Part shown: one piece after another, positions 1 to 4,892 of the stretch
Numbering within the stretch: the stretch's first letter is position 1
Layout of the letters: every line of letters starts with the position of its first letter
Origin: Candidatus Omnitrophota bacterium
GTDB lineage: Bacteria > Omnitrophota > Gorgyraeia > 1-14-0-20-64-10 > JACQQZ01
Reading direction: 5' to 3'
Length of the DNA: 8,094 bases
Assembly: GCA_016206635.1 (NCBI GenBank)
Contig: JACQRF010000088.1
Location: 1 to 8,094 of the forward strand
Notes under the pieces: generated by a model
Seen by the model: the letters and a program-made list of their open reading frames with translations, nothing else
The model's database searches: none
Told to the model about the DNA's origin: nothing
Made by a program: the position numbers and the translations under genes

Positions 1-717
1 CGCCAGCGCTTGCTCGGCGGCGTCGGCCATCGCCCGGGTGGCGATCTTGAACACCTCGATGCCGTTCATCTTCAGGTAGTGGAGCCGTTGATCCACGCTC
101 TCGTGGGAGGCGGGGGTGACGGCGCCGCCGGCGGGGACTTTGAGGAGGTCGGCCTTCGTACCGTCGGCGCCGAGATAGGAGGCGAGGATACCGCCGGAGG
201 CGACGGGACCGAGAATGGCCGCCCCGGCGCCGTCGCCGAACAGCACGCAGGTGGAGCGGTCGGTCCAATCCACCACTTTGGACAGGACCTCAGCGCCGAC
301 CACCAGCACATGCCGGGCGGCGCCGCTGGCGATGAACGAGGCGCCGCAGAGGGTGGCGTAGACGAAGCCGGCGCAGGCGGCCGAGACGTCGAACGCCGCG
401 GCCTGGGGGGCGCCGAGCTTGGCCTGGGTGATGCAGGCGCAGGAGGGGCACGGCATGTCGGGGGTCATGGTGGCGACGATGATGACGTCCAGGTCCTGGG
501 GGGTGAGCCCGGCGGCGGCCAGCGCCTGGCGGGCGGCGGCGACGCTTAAGTCACTGGTGGTCTGGCCCTCAGCGACGATGCGGCGCTGGCGGATGCCGGT
601 GCGGGTGCGGATCCACTCATCCGAGGTCTCCACGAGCGTGGCGATCTCGTCGTTGGTCATGATGCGCTCGGGGAGGGCGACGCCGAGCCCGAGGATGCCG
701 ACGCGCCTCAGGGCCAT
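1..717 (-). CDS. fabH: 3-oxoacyl-ACP synthase III (FabH), C-terminus cut by window edge
   Basis: FabH condenses acetyl-CoA with malonyl-ACP to start type II fatty acid synthesis in the cytoplasm. The frame is open from the ATG at 715-717 to base 1, giving 239 residues of a family usually near 320-330. It begins MALRRVGILGLG and carries the family signatures TNDEI (21-25), EWIRTRTGI (34-42) and the active-site motif SAACAGF with Cys115. VLFGDGAGA (158-166) is also typical. The catalytic His and Asn of the C-terminal half lie outside the window. The gene follows plsX by 29 bases, all of them inside a perfect palindrome that also covers this start codon. No good Shine-Dalgarno sequence sits just before the ATG. 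The reading frame and motifs make the family call very secure; only the end is unseen. Confidence 0.96.
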   Translation of the reverse strand, partial: MALRRVGILGLGVALPERIMTNDEIATLVETSDEWIRTRTGIRQRRIVAEGQTTSDLSVAAARQALAAAGLTPQDLDVIIVATMTPDMPCPSCACITQAKLGAPQAAAFDVSAACAGFVYATLCGASFIASGAARHVLVVGAEVLSKVVDWTDRSTCVLFGDGAGAAILGPVASGGILASYLGADGTKADLLKVPAGGAVTPASHESVDQRLHYLKMNGIEVFKIATRAMADAAEQALA

Positions 718-747
718 AGGGACGGTTCTAGAACCGTCCCTATGGCC
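712..747. repeat. Perfect 36-bp palindrome over the plsX-fabH junction
   Basis: Eighteen-base arms with no loop, centred on TTCTAGAA (726-733). The arms read outward from GGTTC through CCCTATGGCC, and all 18 pairs match. It includes the first base of the plsX stop codon, the whole 29-base spacer and the fabH ATG. In the mRNA it could fold into a very stable hairpin, or at DNA level serve as a dimer-binding site. There is no T-run, so it is not a standard terminator. It resembles REP-type palindromes by structure; that origin is inference. Confidence 0.9.
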
Positions 748-1751
748 TATGCCTTGGGGCATGTCGTCTCCCGCAGGGCGGCGACGATGGCGCTGTTGAC
801 GTGCCCCGTCACGGAGGAGGCGGCGACCCGAATGCCGTTCTTGATGGCGCGGGCCGACGAGGCGCCGTGGCAGATGATGCAGGTGCCGTCCACGCCCAGC
901 AGCGGGGCCCCGCCGTACTCGGCGTAATCCATCTTCCGGCGCAGGGTCTTGAACGCCGACAGCGACAGGAAGGCCCCCATCTGCGTCAGCGGGTTGCGCC
1001 GCAGCTCGCGCTTGAGCAGCTGGGCGATCACCTTCGCCATGCTTTCGGACACCTTCAGGGTGATGTTGCCGACGAACCCATCGCAGACGATGACGTCGCA
1101 TTTGCCGGTGTAGATGTCGCGGCCCTCGACATTGCCAAGGAACTGCAGGGGGGTCTGCTCGAGCAGGCGGAACGCCTCTTTGGTGAACTCGGTGCCTTTC
1201 GACGCCTCCTCGCCGACGTTCAGGAGCCCGACGCCGGGCCGCGCCTTGCCGAGGACCGCCCGCGAATAGACGGAGCCCATCACGGCGAACTGGACGAGGT
1301 GCTCCGGCTTGGGGTCGATGGTGGCGCCGACGTCAATCAACAGGGAATTGCCCGTGAGGGTCGGGAGGACGATCGCGATCCCGGGGCGCTCGATCCCCTC
1401 GAGGAGCCGCAGGCCCAGCGTCGTGGCGCAGACCACGGCGCCGGTATTGCCGGCGCTGACGATCGCGTCCACGGCGCCGCTCTTGGCCAGCTCCACCATC
1501 ACGTTGATGGAGGAGTCGCGTTTCTTGCGGACCGAGATCGCCGGCGACTCGTCCATGCCGATCGCCTCGGAGGCGTGCTGGAGGGTCAGCGACGGCGGGA
1601 CGGCCAGGTGGCGGGCCAGCTCCCGCCTCAGGCGGTCGGCCTCCCCGACCAGGACGACCTCGACCGGCAGCTCGCGCGCGGCCAGGACCGCCCCGTCCAC
1701 GACGACGCCGGGGGCGTGGTCGCCACCCATGCCATCTACAGCGATCTTCAC
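747..1751 (-). CDS. plsX: Phosphate acyltransferase PlsX
   Basis: PlsX converts acyl-ACP and phosphate to acyl-phosphate, the donor used by PlsY in phospholipid synthesis; it acts at the inner face of the membrane. The 334-residue product has the normal family length. It opens with the signature KIAVDGMGGDHAP (2-14) and has SAGNTGA (99-105), IDVGATIDPKPEHL (139-152), LNVGEEASKG (177-186) and CDGFVGN (223-229), all characteristic. The start codon is GTG at 1749-1751, chosen because the conserved N-terminus begins there. A GAGGTGA sequence lies 16 bases upstream, too far for an ideal ribosome binding site, and a closer GAG is weak. It follows rpmF after a 138-base leader with repeats and precedes fabH, as expected in this operon. 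The stop is TAG. Confidence 0.97.
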   Translation of the reverse strand: MKIAVDGMGGDHAPGVVVDGAVLAARELPVEVVLVGEADRLRRELARHLAVPPSLTLQHASEAIGMDESPAISVRKKRDSSINVMVELAKSGAVDAIVSAGNTGAVVCATTLGLRLLEGIERPGIAIVLPTLTGNSLLIDVGATIDPKPEHLVQFAVMGSVYSRAVLGKARPGVGLLNVGEEASKGTEFTKEAFRLLEQTPLQFLGNVEGRDIYTGKCDVIVCDGFVGNITLKVSESMAKVIAQLLKRELRRNPLTQMGAFLSLSAFKTLRRKMDYAEYGGAPLLGVDGTCIICHGASSARAIKNGIRVAASSVTGHVNSAIVAALRETTCPKA

Positions 1752-1765
1752 CTGGCGCTCATTTC

Positions 1766-1787
1766 TGTCACCTCAATGGGGAACCCA
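1766..1787 (-). repeat. Direct repeat copy 2 in the plsX leader
   Basis: Read on the minus strand it is TGGGTTCCCCATTGAGGTGA followed by CA. It matches the copy at 1822-1843 at 18 of 22 bases, with a 56-base period. It contains the GAGGTGA stretch that is the nearest strong Shine-Dalgarno-like sequence before plsX. Function is unknown. Confidence 0.55.
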
Positions 1788-1821
1788 GGGTAACCACCGT
1801 GGTCTTCCTCGCGGGCTGTCC

Positions 1822-1843
1822 GGTCATCTCAAGGGGAAACCCA
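1822..1843 (-). repeat. Direct repeat copy 1 in the plsX leader
   Basis: Read on the minus strand it is TGGGTTTCCCCTTGAGATGA followed by CC. It matches the copy at 1766-1787 at 18 of 22 bases. It overlaps one arm of the hairpin at 1830-1856, so the two copies may be remnants of one palindromic element of which only this copy keeps both arms. Confidence 0.55.
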
Positions 1844-1856
1844 TGGTTTCCCCTTG
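1830..1856. repeat. Hairpin in the rpmF-plsX spacer
   Basis: Arms CAAGGGGAAAC (1830-1840) and GTTTCCCCTTG (1846-1856) are perfectly complementary around CCATG, and the first and last loop bases can also pair. It lies in the 138-base spacer 79 bases before the plsX GTG. No T-run follows on either strand, so it is not a standard terminator. It could attenuate, stabilise or be processed in the operon mRNA, or be a REP-like insertion. Confidence 0.75.
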
Positions 1857-1889
1857 GGCCCTTTCCTTCAGAGGTCAACAGCACAGTCC

Positions 1890-2087
1890 TCACGCCTGGT
1901 CTTTCTCCTGGGCCTTGACGGCCAGGACCTGGCGGCCGCGGTACGTGCCGCAGGCGGGGCAGGCGTGATGCGCCACCACCGAGCCGCCACACTGGGGACA
2001 GGTCGTCAGCGTTGGGCCGGCCACGTGCTGCTGGCTCCGGCGCTTGTCGCGCCGGGCTCTCGAAAATCGTCGCTTCGGTAACGCCAT
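1890..2087 (-). CDS. rpmF: 50S ribosomal protein L32
   Basis: L32 is a small basic protein of the large ribosomal subunit. The 65-residue product starts MALPKRRFSRARRDKRR, the classic basic N-terminus of the family. It has two CxxC pairs, Cys30/Cys33 and Cys43/Cys46, so this is the zinc-binding (C+) form, and it continues with CGTYRGRQVL as expected. The start ATG lies 3 bases after the DUF177 stop, with an AAGGAG ribosome binding site overlapping the end of the upstream gene. The DUF177-rpmF-plsX arrangement is widely conserved in bacteria and supports the call. The tail after residue 57 (AVKAQEKDQA) is variable in the family. Confidence 0.97.
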   Translation of the reverse strand: MALPKRRFSRARRDKRRSQQHVAGPTLTTCPQCGGSVVAHHACPACGTYRGRQVLAVKAQEKDQA

Positions 2088-2090
2088 CGG

Positions 2091-2516
2091 CTACTCCTTC
2101 TGGAGGGACCGTCCCTCGCAGCGACAGGGTCCTTCATTCATGCTGTGGCCGCAGGCCGGGCACAACCCTCGGCAGTCGTCGCGGCACAGCGCCCGCAGCG
2201 GATAGCTGAGCAAGATTTCCTGGCGCAGCTCGTCGTTCAGCTCCACGCTCGGCCGGCGCTGAATCTCCACCGCGAGCTGGAACGCGCCGTGGTACGGCCG
2301 GCGCCCCGCGGCCAGACACCGGCTGCAGACCACCGCCACCGTGCTGTCGGCCTCCACCGCGACCAACAGCTCCTCGTCGTGCCGCTGGACGACCGCCGCG
2401 ACCGCCAGGGGGGCGACGAACGAGAGGTCCGGCGTGTCCAGCGCCAGCGCGGCCGGGTCCAGGCGCTCGGTCAGCCGCAAGCCCTCCTCGGGAATCTCCG
2501 CAATCACGACGCGCAT
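2091..2516 (-). CDS. DUF177 / YceD family protein, zinc-binding type
   Basis: Members of this family (YceD in E. coli) sit next to rpmF and affect 23S rRNA accumulation; the molecular activity is not settled. The 141-residue product has a conserved C-terminal half. CSRCL (64-68) gives one Cys pair. A second cluster runs from LCRDDCRGLCPACG (110-123) to MNEGPCRC (126-133), with Cys111, 115, 119, 122, 131 and 133. This Cys-rich block is the family hallmark outside E. coli and probably binds zinc. The acidic stretch ELNDELRQEILL before it is also typical. Its ATG overlaps the coaD stop by one base (TGATG), with a GGAGG 5 bases upstream, so translation is probably coupled. Its own 3' end carries the rpmF ribosome binding site. 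Confidence 0.92.
   Translation of the reverse strand: MRVVIAEIPEEGLRLTERLDPAALALDTPDLSFVAPLAVAAVVQRHDEELLVAVEADSTVAVVCSRCLAAGRRPYHGAFQLAVEIQRRPSVELNDELRQEILLSYPLRALCRDDCRGLCPACGHSMNEGPCRCEGRSLQKE
2094..2099 (-). promoter_or_regulatory. Shine-Dalgarno of rpmF
   Basis: AAGGAG on the minus strand lies immediately before the DUF177 stop codon and 6 bases before the rpmF ATG. It is the best ribosome binding site in the operon and fixes the L32 start, tying it to the end of the upstream gene. Confidence 0.8.
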
Positions 2517-3058
2517 CAGCCCCTCCGCGCATGCCCCTCACCCTTCCCTCTCCCGATGGGGAGAGGGGATCCCGACGGCCGCAGCCGGCGGGTCAACCGC
2601 TCGGCCACAAACCCGGGGACAAACGCCCGGACATCCGCGCCGAGCGACGCCGTTTCCTTGATCAGCTTCGAGGAGAGATACGCGTACGATTCCGACGGCA
2701 TCAGGAACAGTGTCTCGACCCGGGCGTCCAGCTTGCGATTCGTCAGCGCCATCTGGAACTCGTATTCGAAGTCGGAGAGCATCCTGAGCCCGCGGATCAC
2801 CACGGGCGCCCGATGGCGCCGGGCGTAGGCCACGACCAGCCCGTCGAACGCCTCCACCGTGATCCCACGCCGGCCCCTGAGCGCCCGCCGCAGCAGCGCC
2901 ACCCGCTCCTGCGCGGTGAACAGGGGGAGCTTGCCGGGATTCGCGGCGACCGCCACGCGGACGCTCTCGAACAGGCGCCGCGCCCGCTCAATGAGATCCA
3001 GGTGGCCATAGGTCACCGGATCAAACGTGCCGGGATAAACCGCAGTGGTTGAGGCCAT
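2516..3058 (-). CDS. coaD: Pantetheine-phosphate adenylyltransferase (CoaD) with REP-encoded tail
   Basis: CoaD transfers AMP from ATP to 4'-phosphopantetheine, giving dephospho-CoA, the penultimate step of CoA synthesis. Motifs are YPGTFDPVTYGH with the nucleotidyltransferase T/HxGH motif (TYGH, 16-19), RGLR after VVI (near 89-92), DFEYEFQMA, and SSKLIKE (129-135), the equivalent of the ISSTxIR signature. I start at ATG 3056-3058; a GTG directly before it (3059-3061) would add one residue. The product is 180 residues, while the family is usually about 160. The extra tail, roughly from residue 162 (SGSPLPIGRGKGEG), is encoded by a REP-like hairpin at 2546-2567. The enzyme body is complete. 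It lies 24 bases after rsmD, the usual neighbour, and its TGA overlaps the DUF177 ATG. Confidence 0.96.
   Translation of the reverse strand: MASTTAVYPGTFDPVTYGHLDLIERARRLFESVRVAVAANPGKLPLFTAQERVALLRRALRGRRGITVEAFDGLVVAYARRHRAPVVIRGLRMLSDFEYEFQMALTNRKLDARVETLFLMPSESYAYLSSKLIKETASLGADVRAFVPGFVAERLTRRLRPSGSPLPIGRGKGEGHARRG
2522..2526 (-). promoter_or_regulatory. Shine-Dalgarno of the DUF177 gene
   Basis: GGAGG on the minus strand lies 5 bases before the ATG at 2514-2516, inside the last codons of coaD. With the TGATG stop-start overlap it supports this start and translational coupling. Confidence 0.65.
2546..2567. repeat. REP-like hairpin inside the 3' end of coaD
   Basis: Perfect 9-base arms CCCTCTCCC (2546-2554) and GGGAGAGGG (2559-2567) with the four-base loop GATG. 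CCCTCACCCTTCCCTCTCCC with a GGGGAGAGGG partner is a very common type of dispersed intergenic palindrome in GC-rich bacterial genomes. Here it is read through and supplies residues of the extra C-terminal tail of CoaD. No T-run follows, so it is not a standard terminator. Confidence 0.75.
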
Positions 3059-3065
3059 CACACAA

Positions 3066-3100
3066 ATGACCGAAGGCCTGATTCACCGGTCTTCGGTCAT
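3066..3100. repeat. Inverted repeat over the rsmD stop / coaD leader
   Basis: Arms ATGACCGAAG (3066-3075) and CTTCGGTCAT (3091-3100) are perfectly complementary; three more pairs, one a G-U in RNA, extend the stem to 3078/3088 with a 9-base loop. One arm encodes the last residues of RsmD (MTEDR), the stop codon lies at the loop edge, and the other arm ends 7 bases before the coaD start region. It may fold in the mRNA between the two cistrons. No T-run is present. Confidence 0.75.
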
Positions 3101-3661
3101 CCCTTGATAGAACACCAGGACCGTGTCTCCGTAGCGCGCCACGCGCCTGGGGATCAGCGGCGCCTCCACGGTGGCCGGCGGGGGCATCCCCCGATGGCAT
3201 TCCAGCACCAGCCAACCCGCGGGGGGGATTATCCCATGGGCCCCGAGGGCCCGCAAGATGTTTTTCCCCCATGGGCCATCGTACGGCGGGTCGGCGAACA
3301 CGAGCTCGAACACCCTGCCCTGTTTCGCCAGCCGCCGGACCGCGGCGACCGCGTCCGCCGTGATCACCTCGACCCGGACGGCCGGGGGTGGGGCCAGCGC
3401 CGCCAGGCTGCGCCGGATCGCCACCGCGCACTCCGGCGCGCGGTCGACGAACGTCGCGGCGGTCGCCCCCCGGCTGAGCGCCTCACACCCCAGCGCCCCG
3501 CTCCCCGCATACAGGTCCAGCACCCTGGCGGCCTGGACGCGCGGGCCGAGGATGTTGAACAGGGCGGCGCGGACTTTCTGGGAGGTCGGGCGCAGGCCCG
3601 GCTCGCGGGGGCTGGCCACCACCCGGCCTTTCCACACCCCGCCGAGGATGACGACGCGCAT
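3083..3661 (-). CDS. rsmD: 16S rRNA (guanine966-N2)-methyltransferase RsmD
   Basis: RsmD methylates N2 of G966 of 16S rRNA on assembled 30S particles using S-adenosylmethionine. The 192-residue product has normal length. It shows the N-terminal family signature RPTSQKVRAALFNIL (24-38), the SAM-binding motif LDLYAGSGALG (48-58), an acidic ribose-binding strand TFVDRAPE, and the catalytic DPPY (124-127), the N6/N2-methylase tetrapeptide. The start ATG at 3659-3661 gives MRVVILGGVWKGR, matching the usual RIIxGxxKGR beginning. It lies 5 bases after the nucleotidyltransferase-like gene, so they are probably cotranscribed, although no clear ribosome binding site is seen. The final residues GMTEDR come from the arm of an inverted repeat. 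Next to coaD, as in many bacteria. Confidence 0.96.
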   Translation of the reverse strand: MRVVILGGVWKGRVVASPREPGLRPTSQKVRAALFNILGPRVQAARVLDLYAGSGALGCEALSRGATAATFVDRAPECAVAIRRSLAALAPPPAVRVEVITADAVAAVRRLAKQGRVFELVFADPPYDGPWGKNILRALGAHGIIPPAGWLVLECHRGMPPPATVEAPLIPRRVARYGDTVLVFYQGMTEDR

Positions 3662-3666
3662 GACGA

Positions 3667-4281
3667 TTAGGACGCTCGAATGCCAGCGGCGCGGTGGAAC
3701 GCGGCGATGGCCCGGGTCGGATCGAACGCGCGGCCCCAGATGCCGCGGCCGTGTTCATGAAAGAAATCCTCCACATGGCGGCGAAACTGCCAGCAGGCGT
3801 CGGAGCGAGGGCTGGCCTTGAGCGCCCGACCCCACAACCGGGCCAGCGGCGAAGGCGCCAGCCGGGCGCGGCGGAGGACCCGGACCAGGTCGTCGAGGTC
3901 CGGCCGCCATGCCCGGGCGAGTTTCCCAATCGCCCAGTAGGCCGGTTCCAACACGCGCACCTCCACCGAGCGGAATCGCCGGTACGGTCGCGTGTGCCGC
4001 CGGTAGTCGAGAAAGCTGATCATGGACCAGCGGCTGATATCCTCCGCGAATTGCGCGGCGATCGTGGTCTGCCGCGTCGCCTCCTGGACGGCCTGCTCGA
4101 ACGCGGCCCACGCCGACGAGCCCCGCGGCCGCGCGAGGACGACCGCGAAATCCACATCGTTCGAGGGACGCCCGGCCCCCATGAGCGTCCCAGCCGCAGC
4201 CCCGGTCAGCAGGATGGTGACCGGCGTAGCCAAGGACCCGGCCAACACGGTGAAGAATCTGGCGATCTGGCGCGGTGTCAT
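3667..4281 (-). CDS. Small nucleotidyltransferase-fold protein, partner of the upstream XRE gene
   Basis: 204 residues from the ATG at 4279-4281. I chose this start because it overlaps the upstream stop as ATGA and because the in-frame sequence before it (up to 4428) lies inside the XRE gene. ILLTGAAAGTLMGAGRPSNDVDFAV (23-47 in part) resembles the NTase-fold signature, a glycine-rich turn followed by SxDxD/E; Asp42 and Asp44 are the candidate metal ligands and Glu107 (VEVRV) a possible third. LEPAYWAIGKLARAWRPDLDDL (111-132) resembles the K-L-x-A-x-R-x-x-D-x-x-D-L helix that follows the core in DUF6036/AbiEii/MNT-like proteins. The usual second Gly of GG/GS is replaced by Ala (TGAAAG), so activity is uncertain. 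Candidate roles are a toxin-like or tRNA/protein nucleotidyltransferase paired with the XRE protein, or a regulatory accessory gene. The exact family is not certain. Confidence 0.75.
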   Translation of the reverse strand: MTPRQIARFFTVLAGSLATPVTILLTGAAAGTLMGAGRPSNDVDFAVVLARPRGSSAWAAFEQAVQEATRQTTIAAQFAEDISRWSMISFLDYRRHTRPYRRFRSVEVRVLEPAYWAIGKLARAWRPDLDDLVRVLRRARLAPSPLARLWGRALKASPRSDACWQFRRHVEDFFHEHGRGIWGRAFDPTRAIAAFHRAAGIRAS

Positions 4282-4763
4282 GACCGTCGCTGCCGCGCCT
4301 TTTCCAAACGGACCGCCAGGGCCTTGAGCGCCGCGTCGCCGAGCTGCGCCCGGGCGAGGACCCACGCGACCCGCATGCGCCGTACCCCGCTCGGCCGGGG
4401 TGCGGGCCCGGCACATCGCGCGACCCACGACGGGACGAGCGGCGTCACGAGTGCCGCGACCTGGCGTTCCACCGGGCGCAGTCGAACCGATCGCCCGACC
4501 AAGGCGGCGACCACACGCTCGACTGAGGCCCGGGTCGGGGTCCAGGCGTCAGGACCTGGCGGCAGACGGCCATCCACGAGCCAGCCGGCCGGAACGTGGA
4601 GACCGGCCGCCACGCGGCGGATGGTGCGCAGCGTCGGGTCGAGCGCCCCGCGCTCCAAGGCCGAGACCGTCGGGCGCGGCAGCCGGCTGGCGTGCGCCAG
4701 CGCCTGCTGGGTCACGCCCCGGCGGGCCCGCCAACAGTACAGGGTGCTGCCAAAATCGGGCAT
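4278..4763 (-). CDS. XRE-family helix-turn-helix DNA-binding protein
   Basis: 161 residues. Residues 7-62 form a Cro/C1-type HTH: TLYCWRARRGVTQQALAHAS, then the recognition helix region PTVSALERG, then LDPTLRTIRRVAAGLHVP, all typical in order and spacing. Residues 70-161 are a basic, helical, unassigned C-terminal region that may contact the partner protein. The ATG at 4761-4763 begins the HTH directly, and no Shine-Dalgarno precedes it. A possible promoter sits close enough for leaderless translation. The stop TGA overlaps the ATG of the nucleotidyltransferase-like gene, so the two are coupled. XRE plus small NTase is a common layout for antitoxin-toxin or autoregulated pairs, and here it heads the run leading into rsmD-coaD. 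That function is inference; the DNA-binding domain is clear. Confidence 0.85.
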   Translation of the reverse strand: MPDFGSTLYCWRARRGVTQQALAHASRLPRPTVSALERGALDPTLRTIRRVAAGLHVPAGWLVDGRLPPGPDAWTPTRASVERVVAALVGRSVRLRPVERQVAALVTPLVPSWVARCAGPAPRPSGVRRMRVAWVLARAQLGDAALKALAVRLEKARQRRS

Positions 4764-4798
4764 ATCATGAATGTATCATATTGACGACATTGTTTCAA
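4763..4798 (-). promoter_or_regulatory. Possible promoter and operator of the XRE gene
   Basis: In this AT-rich island within GC-rich DNA, minus strand TTGAAA (4793-4798) is followed after 17 bases by TACATT (4770-4775), a plausible -35/-10 pair. Transcription would then start at or beside the ATG (leaderless). TATGAT (4775-4780) is a better -10 but is only 12 bases from TTGAAA. Two TATCAT repeats (plus strand 4763-4768 and 4774-4779) are 11 bases apart, about one helical turn, and could bind the XRE protein. The rest of the gap to 4892 holds only weak hairpins, for example 4840-4857. Confidence 0.4.
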
Positions 4799-4892
4799 CC
4801 CCGGACGGGGGGTGTCCAGCGGACGCGGAGGCCGAGGGGCTGACGTGGCCTCGTCAGGTGTGTCCCCACATGGAGCGTCCCGTGGTGTTGGT

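Noticed and set aside
801..1793. Plus-strand open frame of 330 codons opposite plsX
   Set aside because: plsX on the minus strand has full family signatures over the same bases; the plus frame is low-complexity Gly/Asp/Arg-rich antisense, common in GC-rich DNA.
1830..1856. Rho-independent terminator between rpmF and plsX
   Set aside because: The stem is strong but no T-run follows on either strand.
1873..1878. TTGACC as -35 of an internal plsX promoter
   Set aside because: No acceptable -10 element lies 16-18 bases downstream.
4282..4428. Upstream extension of the nucleotidyltransferase gene (49 extra residues)
   Set aside because: It overlaps the XRE coding region and is Arg/Gly/Ala-rich without structure; the ATGA start at 4281 is better supported.
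4840..4857. Terminator of the large gene
   Set aside because: The CTGACG/CGTCAG stem is only 6 pairs and has no T-run.
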